Below, in pieces: positions 26,858-35,996 of a DNA stretch of 64,000 nucleotides. Source of the DNA: Chloroflexota bacterium (lineage in GTDB: Bacteria > Chloroflexota > Anaerolineae > Aggregatilineales > Phototrophicaceae). The first letter of the stretch is position 1. Each line of letters begins with the position of its first letter. Below the pieces are notes generated by a model, which was not told where the DNA came from, made no database searches, and was given only the letters and a program-made list of their open reading frames with translations. A program made the translations under genes and the position numbers. The stretch is from NCBI GenBank assembly GCA_026707665.1, contig JAPOWK010000037.1:31088-95087 (forward strand), read 5' to 3'.

Positions 26858-28201
26858 ATGGATAAGAAAGATTTGTTGCAGCGCCTGACAGATGACCGGA
26901 TCGAATTTCTCTGGGTGACCTACCACGATTACAACGGACGCGCTTGCGCCAAAACGGTGCCGAAGAGCAAGTTCAAGAGCGCCGTGGAAGACGGCATCGT
27001 ATTTGCCCGCGCCAATCTCAATTTTGGCGTTGACGACCATAATGCCGCTGATGGCATCTGGCAGGCGCAGACGGGCGACTTTCTGGCTCTGCCAAATCCA
27101 GATGCTTATTGGAAACTACCCTACCGCGAAAACACAGCCATTGTCTTCTGCGATATGATGACCGAGGCGCATCAGCCCTTCGACGGCTGCCCGCGTCAAT
27201 GCCTGGCGAAGACCGTTTCGCGCTTCGAGGAACGTGGCATTGACATCAGCGCCGCGCTGGAGGCTGAATTCAGCCTCTTCAACAAGACGAATGATGGCGA
27301 TTATGCGCCCAGCCGCGCGGGCGGCATGTACACCGTCGCCGGCTTGAATCAATTTGCCGACCTGCTGCATGACATCGTCGCGACGCTGGAGACGATGGGC
27401 TTGCAAGTAGAGCAGTTGGGCAAGGAGTACGGTCCCTCGCAATTTGAGTTTTCAGTGCGCTACGCGGATCCGCTGGCTGCGGCGGACAACTATCTCATCA
27501 GCAAAGAGGTCACACGCGCGCTAGCTCTCCAGCGCGGCTTCATCGCCTCCTATATGCCCAAGCCCTTCGCCGAATTGGCGGGCAATGGCTTGCATGTGCA
27601 TCTGGCGCTCTGGGATCGTGCTTCCGGCGACAATCTAATGGCGGGCACGGGATTGGATAACCCGCTGAGTGAAACCGGCCGGCACTTCTTGGGCGGCTTG
27701 CTGGCGCACGCCCCGGGCATCTGCGCCTTGGGCGCGCCCACGGTCAACTCCTACAAGCGCCTGCAGCCTGCTTCCTGGGCGCCGGCTCACATCGCCTGGG
27801 GCGTCGGCAATCGTGGTGTGCTTCTGCGCGTTCCCGATGTCAATCAGCGCTGCCGCGTCGAATTCCGCGCCGGCGACAATACCTGCAATCCCTATTTCTT
27901 TATGACCGCCTTGCTCGCCGCTGGTTTGGATGGCTTACAAAAGCGCAGGGAGCCGAGCGAACCCTTCCATGACGAAGATGTCGGGCATTTCAGCGAAGAG
28001 CAGCGCCTGCATCATGACATCGACTATCTGCCGCGCACCTTGCCCGTCGCTTTGGACGCCTTGGAAAATAACGAGATTCTCATGTCGGCGCTGTCGCCGG
28101 TCATCGGTCAGGAATTCCTCAAGGTCAAGCGCCTGGAATTGGATACATATAACTTGACCGTACATCCCTGGGAGCGGCAGATGTATATGGAGGCGCCATG
28201 A
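26858..28201 (+). CDS. Glutamine synthetase-like ligase (GlnA-like, type I fold)
   Basis: A 447-residue GS-family protein. N-terminal beta-grasp (FLWVTYHDYNGRACAKTVP), metal-site Glu in ALEAEFSLF, the GNGLHVHLALWD loop (His and N of the ammonium/ATP site), SYKRLQPASWAP and FRAGDNTCNPY are seen. It has the divergent C-terminal D-G-L-Q-K-R rather than classical GlnA. Such GS-like enzymes (PuuA, FluG, gamma-glutamyl-anilide synthetase) ligate glutamate to amines. The ATG at 26858 with GGAG at 26848-26851 is preferred to the upstream GTG. Its stop overlaps the amidohydrolase ATG (ATGA). Confidence 0.85.
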   Translation: MDKKDLLQRLTDDRIEFLWVTYHDYNGRACAKTVPKSKFKSAVEDGIVFARANLNFGVDDHNAADGIWQAQTGDFLALPNPDAYWKLPYRENTAIVFCDMMTEAHQPFDGCPRQCLAKTVSRFEERGIDISAALEAEFSLFNKTNDGDYAPSRAGGMYTVAGLNQFADLLHDIVATLETMGLQVEQLGKEYGPSQFEFSVRYADPLAAADNYLISKEVTRALALQRGFIASYMPKPFAELAGNGLHVHLALWDRASGDNLMAGTGLDNPLSETGRHFLGGLLAHAPGICALGAPTVNSYKRLQPASWAPAHIAWGVGNRGVLLRVPDVNQRCRVEFRAGDNTCNPYFFMTALLAAGLDGLQKRREPSEPFHDEDVGHFSEEQRLHHDIDYLPRTLPVALDALENNEILMSALSPVIGQEFLKVKRLELDTYNLTVHPWERQMYMEAP

Positions 28202-29385
28202 TGCTCGATTTTAGCGACCTAGCTGTTGTCGATGTACATTGCCACCCCTACACGCGTAAGGACAGGCTGAGCGCTGACGAGTGGGTTGATGAGGTTTCCT
28301 TTGGCGGCGGCTCAGCGGAATACTTAAAAGCCGGCGGCATCGCAGTGGATGACGCTGCTTTGGAGACCTTGCAGCGGGTCAAGCGCGATACGCTGTACTT
28401 CCGCTATATGCTGCGGCGATTGGCTGAATACTTTCAGGTGGACGCGACAGTGGCTGCGGTGGTTGAAGCGCGCAATCGCGCCATTGCCGACCAAGGATAC
28501 GCGGCCTACGCGCGCAGCCTGCATCAAGCCGGCCGCATCGAAACGCTGATCGTGGACGATGGTCATCCGCTGCCGCCGGTCAATCTCGAGCGATTCCGCG
28601 CTGAGACCGGCGTCGAAATCGTGCCGATATTCCGCATCGAAGTGCTGATTCAGCAGTTGCTTGATGAAGACAGCGGCTGGGCCAAATTTCAGCGCGCCTA
28701 CGATGAGGGGATCGCTCTGGCATTGAGCGAAGGGGGCTATAAGGGGCTGAAGTCCATCATCGCTTATCGCACGGGACTTGATATTGATCCCGGCAGCCGC
28801 TCATCCGATCAAGGCATGATCGCGCTCGAGAAAATCCGCCGCGCCCGCGGGCGAGGAGGCGATGCGATCAAGAACCTGCGCGATCATCTCTTCTGCCGCG
28901 CCATCGAGCGCTGCATCGACTTTGATGTGCCTCTGCAAGTGCATACCGGCATGGGAGATTGGGAAGTGCATCTGGCCGCTTGCCGTCCGGCCTTGCTGAT
29001 GGAATTGCTGCGCTACCCGGCTTATCGCGCTTGCAAGGTGCTGTTGGTGCACACGGGTTATCCATATCAAGCCGAAGCGGGATACATCGCCAATGTGCTG
29101 CCCAATATCTGGTGCGATCTTTCCGAAGGATTGCCCTTCGCCGGCAATGCGGGCAAGCGCATCATCGCCGAAGTGCTGGAAATGGCGCCGCCCTCTCGCG
29201 TCTGTTACGGTTCCGACACCTACGGCACGCCCGAACCATTTTATACGAGCGCGTTGCTGGGCAAACAGGCGCTGGCGCAGGCGCTGCAGGACCTCATCGA
29301 CGACCGATTCATGACCGAGGCGGAAGCGCGGGATATCGCGAAGATGATCTTCAGCGAGAATGCGCGCGAACTTTATGGCATTTGA
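28198..29385 (+). CDS. Amidohydrolase-family TIM barrel coupled to the GS-like gene
   Basis: A 395-residue metal-dependent hydrolase of the amidohydrolase superfamily. The N-terminal HxH reads VDVHCHPY, with QVHTGMGDWEVH supplying the central histidine and LVHTGYPYQ another, and the last Asp in VCYGSDTYGTPE. This order matches the N-terminal domain of fungal FluG and plant nodulin-like proteins, whose C-terminal domain is a GS-like enzyme. Here the two domains are separate genes in an overlapping ATGA arrangement, in the order GS then amidohydrolase. It probably cleaves a gamma-glutamyl or related amide bond. Confidence 0.8.
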   Translation: MMLDFSDLAVVDVHCHPYTRKDRLSADEWVDEVSFGGGSAEYLKAGGIAVDDAALETLQRVKRDTLYFRYMLRRLAEYFQVDATVAAVVEARNRAIADQGYAAYARSLHQAGRIETLIVDDGHPLPPVNLERFRAETGVEIVPIFRIEVLIQQLLDEDSGWAKFQRAYDEGIALALSEGGYKGLKSIIAYRTGLDIDPGSRSSDQGMIALEKIRRARGRGGDAIKNLRDHLFCRAIERCIDFDVPLQVHTGMGDWEVHLAACRPALLMELLRYPAYRACKVLLVHTGYPYQAEAGYIANVLPNIWCDLSEGLPFAGNAGKRIIAEVLEMAPPSRVCYGSDTYGTPEPFYTSALLGKQALAQALQDLIDDRFMTEAEARDIAKMIFSENARELYGI

Positions 29386-29446
29386 CGCGGGCTAACAAAA
29401 CACAAGTAGTATCAAGTTAATAATGAGAACTCTGATTCGCCATTGT

Positions 29447-29495
29447 CTTACCCCATCCCCCGGCCCCTTCCCCAGCGAGCTAAGGAAGGGGAGTC
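29447..29495. mobile_element. MITE-like element, copy B (left arm only)
   Basis: CTTACCCCATCCCC at 29447-29460 plus the following hairpin arm (CCCCTTCCCC, then AGCGAGCTAA, then GGAAGGGG) matches the left arm of copy A. The middle and right half are absent. It lies between convergent operons ending at 29385 and 29607 and probably also serves as a terminator hairpin. Confidence 0.65.
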
Positions 29496-29606
29496 TTCAT
29501 AACGAGGTTGTTTTTCGCATGACTAACTTGGTACTTCTTCTCCTCGTGCGTGAGACGGATCCAGCCGCTCGACTTTCAGCCGGCTGGCGCTCTCCGGCCT
29601 ACCCTA

Positions 29607-31679
29607 TCAATGGCGGATGACCTGCAAGGAATCGGCGCCGACAGTGCGCGGCTCGCCTTGCAGCCCCAGCGCGTCAACGGTAACCTGCCCCTTATCCCAC
29701 AACACGATTCCAGCTTCCAAAGATTCCAGGTGGACTTGCTTTCCGGCAAGGTCCAGCGTCAACGCGGACGCCTCAGGACCATGATAGGCGCCTACCCACA
29801 AATCAGCATCAGGGATAGCGACCAGCCAGGCCGGATGGCCGCCGCACGACAAGCGAGCGCTCCCCAGCTCAATCCGCCCGGAGCGACTCTCCAGGGCAAC
29901 GGGGGAGGCTAGCATGGGGGAGCCGAGCATCGCCGCATCAGCCCAGCGCCGCTGGATCCGCCAGCGCATCAGATCGACATCCATTCCCAGCGCAATGTCG
30001 TCCCGGCGATAAGCCAGGCGCCATTGCCGTTCGTTGGCGCCATCAAAGGTTTGCGCGTCTTCCAGCTCTTCAAGCAGTTGCCCGGCGGCGAATGCTTCAC
30101 ACAGGTCTTTGCCGCTGCGATATCGACTTCTTGACGCGACCTCGACGAAGAAGCCGTTGTGGACGTAACCCTGGAAAAAGGCGCCGGGATTCGCCAATTC
30201 CCAAAAGGTCTTGGCTGGTCCGCGATAGTTGTACATCTCAAGCGCCAGACAGCCGTTACGTTCCACTATAATGATGGGCGCCTCGACCCCCAGCCGCGTG
30301 CGCGCCAGCGGCCGAATCAGGATATAGACATCGCCACATGTCACCACAATGGCTGCGCCTTCCGGAACCGCCGACGGCAGGTCGGCGACGCGCAATCCAT
30401 CGACCCAAATCTCATCGACATCGTCCGCGCTGCTCCAGATCAAGGCCGCTTTGGCGCTATGACAGCGAGACCAAGCGTCCAATTCGCGAGACGTATACAG
30501 ACCGAATGCGCGCGGACCGGCAAGCATGCCGCGAAAACTGCCTTCATCGCGGAAGACGTGATCATTCGACCGAGAAGGCGTGGTACGGAAGTCGCCCAGC
30601 CACCTGTCGTTGATCAAATAGCGCGAGAAAACCACACCCGGCCTGGGCTTATTCGGCCTTCTGTAGTGGATTGAGAAGACGTTCGACTGATTGCTGATGA
30701 AGCGGTTCGATTGCGTGGCCAGTTCTTGCGTCGCGACGCCGAGGCTGAATGCGGCATCGAGGTAGCTGCTGATGACGACGCCAGCGCCAGCATCGGATGT
30801 TTCGCTCACTTGCAGCGGGATGGGGCGCTGCTTCCGCACGGTCTCAAGCCAAGCCGGGAGTATTCCTTCATCTATCTTCCCGGCGAAAACCGAGGCTTCG
30901 TCCGCCGTCGCGCAGACCAGGGACGGATAATAGGCGCGGCAGTGCGGCGGCGCCAGGCGGCCGGTTTCCGGATGCAGGCGCAAGGCGACGCTCATGCCGA
31001 TGCGCGTTATGACCAGCTGCGCGAGCAGGCTGGCTTGAGCATGCTCCGATAACGCGACGATCTTGTGCAACGCTTCGATGAGAACAAAAGAATAAGTTGG
31101 GCTGTTGTATTCATGCGGGATGCCGCTTTCATCAATGACGCTTAACCACTTGCGAAGTTTCCGCGCGCCGCGCCGCGTATACTCCGGCAGATTCAAGAGT
31201 TGACCGCCTAGGACTGAGTTGGCAATGTCCTGCGCTACGATGTTCGAGTATTTCGGCGACACATCAATCCGACGGATTTCGTCCAAGCCCAGGCGGATGC
31301 GCGCCCGCGCCCGCTCAACGAGGTCGCCAGACAAGCGCTCCGATCGGCTCAGCAGTAGCGGAATCAAGCGAATGAGCACGAATTGCACGGCGTTCAAGTC
31401 CTCAACCGCCTCGTCTTCATGCTCCCATCTGAAGTTGCCGTAATGGGGCGAGCGCTCATCGGTATCCTGGCAATCCAGGACGGCATGGATGACCGCTTCG
31501 GCGCGCTCGATCTCTGCCCCCGACCCGCGCTCAACCAAGGCGACGGCATACTCGGCGGAAATCCACGCGGAATGGAATACGCCATTGTCGATTGTGGCAG
31601 CCACCAATCGAACTTCCGGATCGTAGACGAGCGGCGCGGCATCGCTTGCTCGCGGGAAAATATCGGCTGGTTCCAGCAT
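29607..31679 (-). CDS. Unknown 690-residue protein, possible alpha/alpha-fold glycan-processing enzyme
   Basis: No family recognised with confidence. N-terminal 300 residues are rich in helices (HAVLDCQD, LIRLIPLLLSRSERL, LVERARARIRLGLDEI, EYTRRGARKLRKWL), then a Ser/Tyr-rich beta region (YYPSLVCATADEAS, FSIHYRRPNKPRPG, GVVFSRYLINDRWLGDF) and a final beta-sandwich-like part (LTLDLAGKQVHLESLEAG). Helical N-terminus plus beta C-terminus resembles polysaccharide lyases and hydrolases. No signal peptide. The ATG at 31679 follows AAAGGA; an earlier frame start at 31715 lacks one. Last gene of the leftward sulfatase/Opp operon, 48 bp after the ATPase, so it probably acts on the imported product. 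Confidence 0.45.
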   Translation of the reverse strand: MLEPADIFPRASDAAPLVYDPEVRLVAATIDNGVFHSAWISAEYAVALVERGSGAEIERAEAVIHAVLDCQDTDERSPHYGNFRWEHEDEAVEDLNAVQFVLIRLIPLLLSRSERLSGDLVERARARIRLGLDEIRRIDVSPKYSNIVAQDIANSVLGGQLLNLPEYTRRGARKLRKWLSVIDESGIPHEYNSPTYSFVLIEALHKIVALSEHAQASLLAQLVITRIGMSVALRLHPETGRLAPPHCRAYYPSLVCATADEASVFAGKIDEGILPAWLETVRKQRPIPLQVSETSDAGAGVVISSYLDAAFSLGVATQELATQSNRFISNQSNVFSIHYRRPNKPRPGVVFSRYLINDRWLGDFRTTPSRSNDHVFRDEGSFRGMLAGPRAFGLYTSRELDAWSRCHSAKAALIWSSADDVDEIWVDGLRVADLPSAVPEGAAIVVTCGDVYILIRPLARTRLGVEAPIIIVERNGCLALEMYNYRGPAKTFWELANPGAFFQGYVHNGFFVEVASRSRYRSGKDLCEAFAAGQLLEELEDAQTFDGANERQWRLAYRRDDIALGMDVDLMRWRIQRRWADAAMLGSPMLASPVALESRSGRIELGSARLSCGGHPAWLVAIPDADLWVGAYHGPEASALTLDLAGKQVHLESLEAGIVLWDKGQVTVDALGLQGEPRTVGADSLQVIRH

Positions 31680-31727
31680 GATTCGCGGTCCTTTCGCGTT
31701 AGATGCGCGAGACAATCTCTTCGCCGT

Positions 31728-32786
31728 TTACCCGATCGCTTCGAAGCCCTGCAAGTCGAGCTCCTCGGCAAAATGACAAGCCACCCAGCGATCCCTCCCG
31801 ACTTCACGGACTGCCGGTGCTTCCTGTCGACAGCGCTCCTCGGCATAAGGGCAGCGCGGATGAAAATAGCATCCGCCCGGGGGATTGCTCGGATCGGCGA
31901 CTTCCCCCGCGAGGCGTATTCGAACGCCCTTGTTCCGCAGGCGCGGATCCGGCTTGGGAACGGCCGACAGCAGCGCTTCGGTGTAGGGGTGCAGCGGGTT
32001 TCTGAAGAGATCTTCGGTCGCCGCCAATTCAACGATCTTGCCGACATACATCACAGCGACGCGATGGCTGATATGTTCCACGACGCTGAGGTCATGGGCG
32101 ATGAACAGGTAAGTCAGGTCCAGCTCTTCCTGCAGATCTTGCAAGAGATTCAAAATCTGCGCCTGTACTGATACATCCAGGGCGGAGACCGCCTCGTCAG
32201 CCACAATCAGCCGCGGATTTAGGGCGAGCGCGCGCGCAATGCCGATTCGCTGCCGCTCGCCACCGCTGAATGCGTGCGGATATCGCCGGATGTATTCGGG
32301 CCGCAAGCCGACCCGCCTCAGCAACGCCGCCACCTGATCTTCCAATTCGGATCCGCTGGCGACCTGATTCACCTTGAGCGACTCGCCGACGATCTGCAGG
32401 ATCGACAGTCGCGGATTCAAGGAAGAGAACGGATCCTGAAAGATCATGCGAATCTCGCGGCGGAAGGGCCTCAGATCACGGTTGTCCAATCCGGCTAAAT
32501 CAATGCGCTCTCGCTCATCCGCCTGATACAGAATCTGACCGGATGTCGGCTCGTAAACGCGCACAATGCAGCGGCCCGTTGTCGTCTTGCCGCAACCGGA
32601 TTCGCCTACGAGGCTGAGGGTTTCCCCCGGGCGGATATGAAAGCTGACATCGTTGACCGCTTTGACGAAACCGACCGTCCGGCGGAAGGCGCCCCGCCGA
32701 ATGGGAAACTGCATGTGGAGATTGCGAACCTCCAGCAGGGCTTCGACGCTGCTGTCCGCCGGCTTGATTCCAGTCTCGCTGTTCAA
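31728..32786 (-). CDS. Peptide ABC ATPase, DppF/OppF type
   Basis: Cytoplasmic ATPase (352 aa) of the second Opp-type importer. Walker [10 protein letters not shown], signature FSGGERQR, Walker [13 protein letters not shown] and C-terminal [15 protein letters not shown] dimer domain are intact. The preceding gene's stop overlaps the ATG by 4 nt. It differs from the 22640-23713 copy in sequence, so it is a separate system, not a duplicate. Confidence 0.93.
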   Translation of the reverse strand: MNSETGIKPADSSVEALLEVRNLHMQFPIRRGAFRRTVGFVKAVNDVSFHIRPGETLSLVGESGCGKTTTGRCIVRVYEPTSGQILYQADERERIDLAGLDNRDLRPFRREIRMIFQDPFSSLNPRLSILQIVGESLKVNQVASGSELEDQVAALLRRVGLRPEYIRRYPHAFSGGERQRIGIARALALNPRLIVADEAVSALDVSVQAQILNLLQDLQEELDLTYLFIAHDLSVVEHISHRVAVMYVGKIVELAATEDLFRNPLHPYTEALLSAVPKPDPRLRNKGVRIRLAGEVADPSNPPGGCYFHPRCPYAEERCRQEAPAVREVGRDRWVACHFAEELDLQGFEAIG

Positions 32787-33856
32787 GTTCGCATTTCCTT
32801 GTTGATCGGCGCTTCGTCAGCGGTCGCATAAAGCAGGCAGCGAACGCTGTGCTCGCCACCCAGCCTTTGGCGAGGCGGGTCTATTCGGTTGCACTGTTCA
32901 GCGATGAAGTCGTCGCAACGCGGATGAAAGGGACAGCCGTTCGGGCGGTCAAATGGATGCGGAACCGTTCCCTTAATCGAGTAGAGTCTTTGATTATCGC
33001 GGCTGTCGTAGCGGGGAATGGATTGCAGAAGCGCGCGCGTATAAGGATGCTTGGCCTCATGGAAGATGGAATCGACATCGCCGCTTTCCACATCCCGCCC
33101 GAGATACATGACCACTACTTCGTCGGCGATTTCGGCGACCACGCCCAGATCATGGGTGATGAAGAGCACGGACATGCCGCTGTCCTGCTGCAAGTCGCGA
33201 ATGAGGTCGAGGATATTCGCCTGTGTCGTGACATCCAAAGCGGTTGTCGGTTCATCGGCGATCAGCAGCTGTGGCTCGCAAGCCAGCGCAATGGCGATCA
33301 TAGCGCGCTGACGCATTCCGCCGGAAAGCTCGAAGGAATAGGCGTCCAGCTGTTCGTTCGCTCGTGGAATGCCGACCAGGTCAAGCATGTAGGCCGCCCG
33401 TTTGCGCGCTTCCTGCCGCGTCACCGGCAGATGCAGCAAGATCGCTTCCATGATTTGGCTGCCAATGGTATGCACCGGGCTCAGTGAGGACATGGGCTCT
33501 TGAAAGATCATGCTGATCTCGCCGCCGCGAATACGGCGAATTTCGCGCCCTTTGGGATTCATCTCCGCCAAGTCGACCGTATTGCCATCGCGCTGCCGGA
33601 AGAGTATCTCTCCAGCGACGATCTCTCCTGGGCTGGGCACGATGCGCAAGATGGAGCGCGCCGTCACCGATTTGCCGCAGCCCGATTCCCCCACCACACA
33701 GAGCGTCTGGCCTCGCTTCAGCGACAGGTTGACGCCATCCACAGCCCTGACGACGCCCTCATCGGCGAAGAAATGCGTCTTCAGTTCCCTGACTTCGAGC
33801 AAGCGGTCAGCTTCCTCTGCGCCGGTCGCGTCAAGTCTGGTATGGGTCGGCTGCAT
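32783..33856 (-). CDS. Peptide ABC ATPase, DppD/OppD type
   Basis: Second cytoplasmic ATPase (357 aa) of the importer. Walker [10 protein letters not shown] (Val instead of Thr after Ser), signature LSGGMRQR, Walker [13 protein letters not shown] and C-terminal [11 protein letters not shown] are present. Start overlaps the DppC stop by 26 nt; a shorter start is possible but the first residues ([12 protein letters not shown]) fit only from here. Confidence 0.92.
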   Translation of the reverse strand: MQPTHTRLDATGAEEADRLLEVRELKTHFFADEGVVRAVDGVNLSLKRGQTLCVVGESGCGKSVTARSILRIVPSPGEIVAGEILFRQRDGNTVDLAEMNPKGREIRRIRGGEISMIFQEPMSSLSPVHTIGSQIMEAILLHLPVTRQEARKRAAYMLDLVGIPRANEQLDAYSFELSGGMRQRAMIAIALACEPQLLIADEPTTALDVTTQANILDLIRDLQQDSGMSVLFITHDLGVVAEIADEVVVMYLGRDVESGDVDSIFHEAKHPYTRALLQSIPRYDSRDNQRLYSIKGTVPHPFDRPNGCPFHPRCDDFIAEQCNRIDPPRQRLGGEHSVRCLLYATADEAPINKEMRT

Positions 33857-34991
33857 CTCTCAAACCATCTCCCAAGAAATTCATTCCCAATACAGCGACA
33901 ACGACGGCCAATCCCGGAAATAGCAGCCAGGGCGCCGTCGCGATAGAACGGACATTCTGCGCCTCCTGCAGCAGAACGCCCCAACTGACGACGGGGGGCC
34001 GCAGCCCGATGCCCAGGAAACTGAGCGCAGTCTCGGCCAGGATCATGCCGGGAATCGCCAAGGTGACCGAGGCGATGATATGACTTGTCATGGAAGGCAC
34101 CATGTGACGCAGGATGATCTGCATTTCCCGCACGCCGTCCAAACGAGCCGCGATGACGAAGTCCTCGGTTTTGAGCGAGAGAAAACGACCGCGCACCTCG
34201 CGAGCGAGTGTGGTCCAGCCGATTAAGGACAGCAGCACGGTGATAGCAAAATAGACGCGCACCGGCGGCCAGGTCAGCGGTATCGCGGCTGACAAACCCA
34301 TCCACAGCGGAATCGTCGGCAATGAGCGCAGAATCTCGATGGTGCGCTGAATCAAGTTGTCAACGATACCGCCATAATAGCCGGAGATGCCGCCCAGGAT
34401 CACGCCCAGCAGCAGGCTCAATCCGACGCCGACCAAGCCGACCGACATCGACACCCGCGTGCCATGAATCGTTCGGCTTAGCACATCCCGCCCCAGGCGA
34501 TCGGTTCCAATGAGATAAACCGGGTCGCCATATAGCGCCGCGCCAATCAGATGGCGGTCAGAAGTGAAAATGCCCCACAGCTTGTATTCTTCGCCGCGCA
34601 CGAACAATCCGACTGGATAGACAACCGTCTCGTCGAGGACGTACGTGCGCTTGTAAGATTCTGGATCGACCTGCACCTTGTGGCCGTAGACATGCGGGTA
34701 GAAACGCCAGCCGGCTTCGGTCTGTTGGAAGAGTTGCACTGTTTGCGGCGGCAGAAAGGTGTGTTGCGCGCTATAAGTCCCCGCTGAATAAGGCGCGATA
34801 AACTCGGCGAATAGCGCCACCAGATAAAAGAGCGCGGTGACGGCGCCGGCGAACATCGCCAGCCGGTGTTTGCGGAACTTCCACCAAATCAACTGCCATT
34901 GATTGGCGACGACGATGCGTGTTTCTGATTGAATCTCGGTCGCCTGATCGGACCGCATGTCTGCTGGTGGACGACTTGAAGCGCTGGTCAT
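33831..34991 (-). CDS. Peptide ABC permease, DppC/OppC type, with long periplasmic insert
   Basis: Inner-membrane permease (386 aa), about 70 residues longer than the copy at 20744. The extra part is an extracytoplasmic loop between the first two membrane segments (F-L-P-P-Q-T-V through S-D-R-H-L-I-G, about residues 79-155). GTDRLGRDVLSRTIHG and the EAA loop (ARLDGVREMQIILRHMVPSM) are standard. The long loop is typical of partners of the large (over 600 aa) family-5 binding proteins, such as the one at 37545-39485. Start overlaps the DppB stop by 4 nt. Confidence 0.92.
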   Translation of the reverse strand: MTSASSRPPADMRSDQATEIQSETRIVVANQWQLIWWKFRKHRLAMFAGAVTALFYLVALFAEFIAPYSAGTYSAQHTFLPPQTVQLFQQTEAGWRFYPHVYGHKVQVDPESYKRTYVLDETVVYPVGLFVRGEEYKLWGIFTSDRHLIGAALYGDPVYLIGTDRLGRDVLSRTIHGTRVSMSVGLVGVGLSLLLGVILGGISGYYGGIVDNLIQRTIEILRSLPTIPLWMGLSAAIPLTWPPVRVYFAITVLLSLIGWTTLAREVRGRFLSLKTEDFVIAARLDGVREMQIILRHMVPSMTSHIIASVTLAIPGMILAETALSFLGIGLRPPVVSWGVLLQEAQNVRSIATAPWLLFPGLAVVVAVLGMNFLGDGLRDAADPYQT

Positions 34992-35965
34992 TGGAGCTGT
35001 ATCCGGGGATCAATCCATGCTAGCAGAATATCGGAGACCAGCGTGCCAATGATGGTGAGAATGCTAACGAGCAAAATGAGGCTGCCAGCCAGATACATGT
35101 CCTGCGCTTGCAGCGAACGATACAGCAGGGGACCGGTCGTTTGCAGATTCAAAACGATCGAAGTAATCGCCGAGCCGGAAACCAGCGCCGGAAAGACCCA
35201 GGCGACCGCGCTCACCAAGGGATTCAGCGCCACCCGAACCGGGTACTTGAATAGCAGTCTCAGCTCGGACAGACCGCGCGCGCGAGCGGCATCCACATAA
35301 AGCTTGGACAACTCATCGAGCAGGTTGGCGCGCATCACGCGAATCAGCGCCGCCGTGCCCGAAGTCCCGAGGATTATCACTGGCAGCCAAATGTGGCTGA
35401 GCATATCGAGCACGCGCTCCAGCGTCCATGGGGCGTCGATGAATTCGGGCGAGAACAGCCCGCCGACGCTCTGCCCAAAATAGCGAAAAGCGATATACAT
35501 CAGCACCAAAGCCAAGAGGAAATTTGGTATCGCCAAGCCGATGAATCCGACAACAGTCACCAGGTAATCGCCGATGGTGTATTGCTTGACGGCTGAGTAA
35601 ATGCCGATGGGTATGGCGACGACCCAGATGAACGCCAGCGTGTACAAGGAAATGACCATGGTCAAACCGAGCCGTTCCCAGATTAGATCACTGACGGGCC
35701 GGTTCCATTCGAAGGAATCACCAAAGTCGCCTCGCGTTATGATGCCGCTGATCCACTTCCAGTATTGAACGTAAATGGGTTCGTCCAGCCCGTATCGTTC
35801 GCGCAAGGCATCCACCTGGGCTTGATCAATCGTCTCTTCCGCTTTGCTGATTAGGGACGCGAGGAAATCGCCCGGCGGCAATTGAATCACCAGAAAGGCA
35901 ATGACAGAGACGACCAGCAGCGTCGGAATCAGGTAAACAATGCGCCGCGCGATGTACCAGATCAT
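34988..35965 (-). CDS. Peptide ABC permease, DppB/OppB type
   Basis: Inner-membrane permease (325 aa). IARRIVYLIPTLLVVSVIAFLVIQLPPGDF is the family's first segment; the EAA loop (ARARGLSELRLLFKYPVRVALNPLVS) and the final L-A-W-I-D-P-R are standard. It is 31 bp after the sulfatase stop, on the same leftward transcript. Confidence 0.93.
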   Translation of the reverse strand: MIWYIARRIVYLIPTLLVVSVIAFLVIQLPPGDFLASLISKAEETIDQAQVDALRERYGLDEPIYVQYWKWISGIITRGDFGDSFEWNRPVSDLIWERLGLTMVISLYTLAFIWVVAIPIGIYSAVKQYTIGDYLVTVVGFIGLAIPNFLLALVLMYIAFRYFGQSVGGLFSPEFIDAPWTLERVLDMLSHIWLPVIILGTSGTAALIRVMRANLLDELSKLYVDAARARGLSELRLLFKYPVRVALNPLVSAVAWVFPALVSGSAITSIVLNLQTTGPLLYRSLQAQDMYLAGSLILLVSILTIIGTLVSDILLAWIDPRIQLQ

Positions 35966-35996
35966 CGGTCAGGTATGCCTCAACGACAGCACAAGT

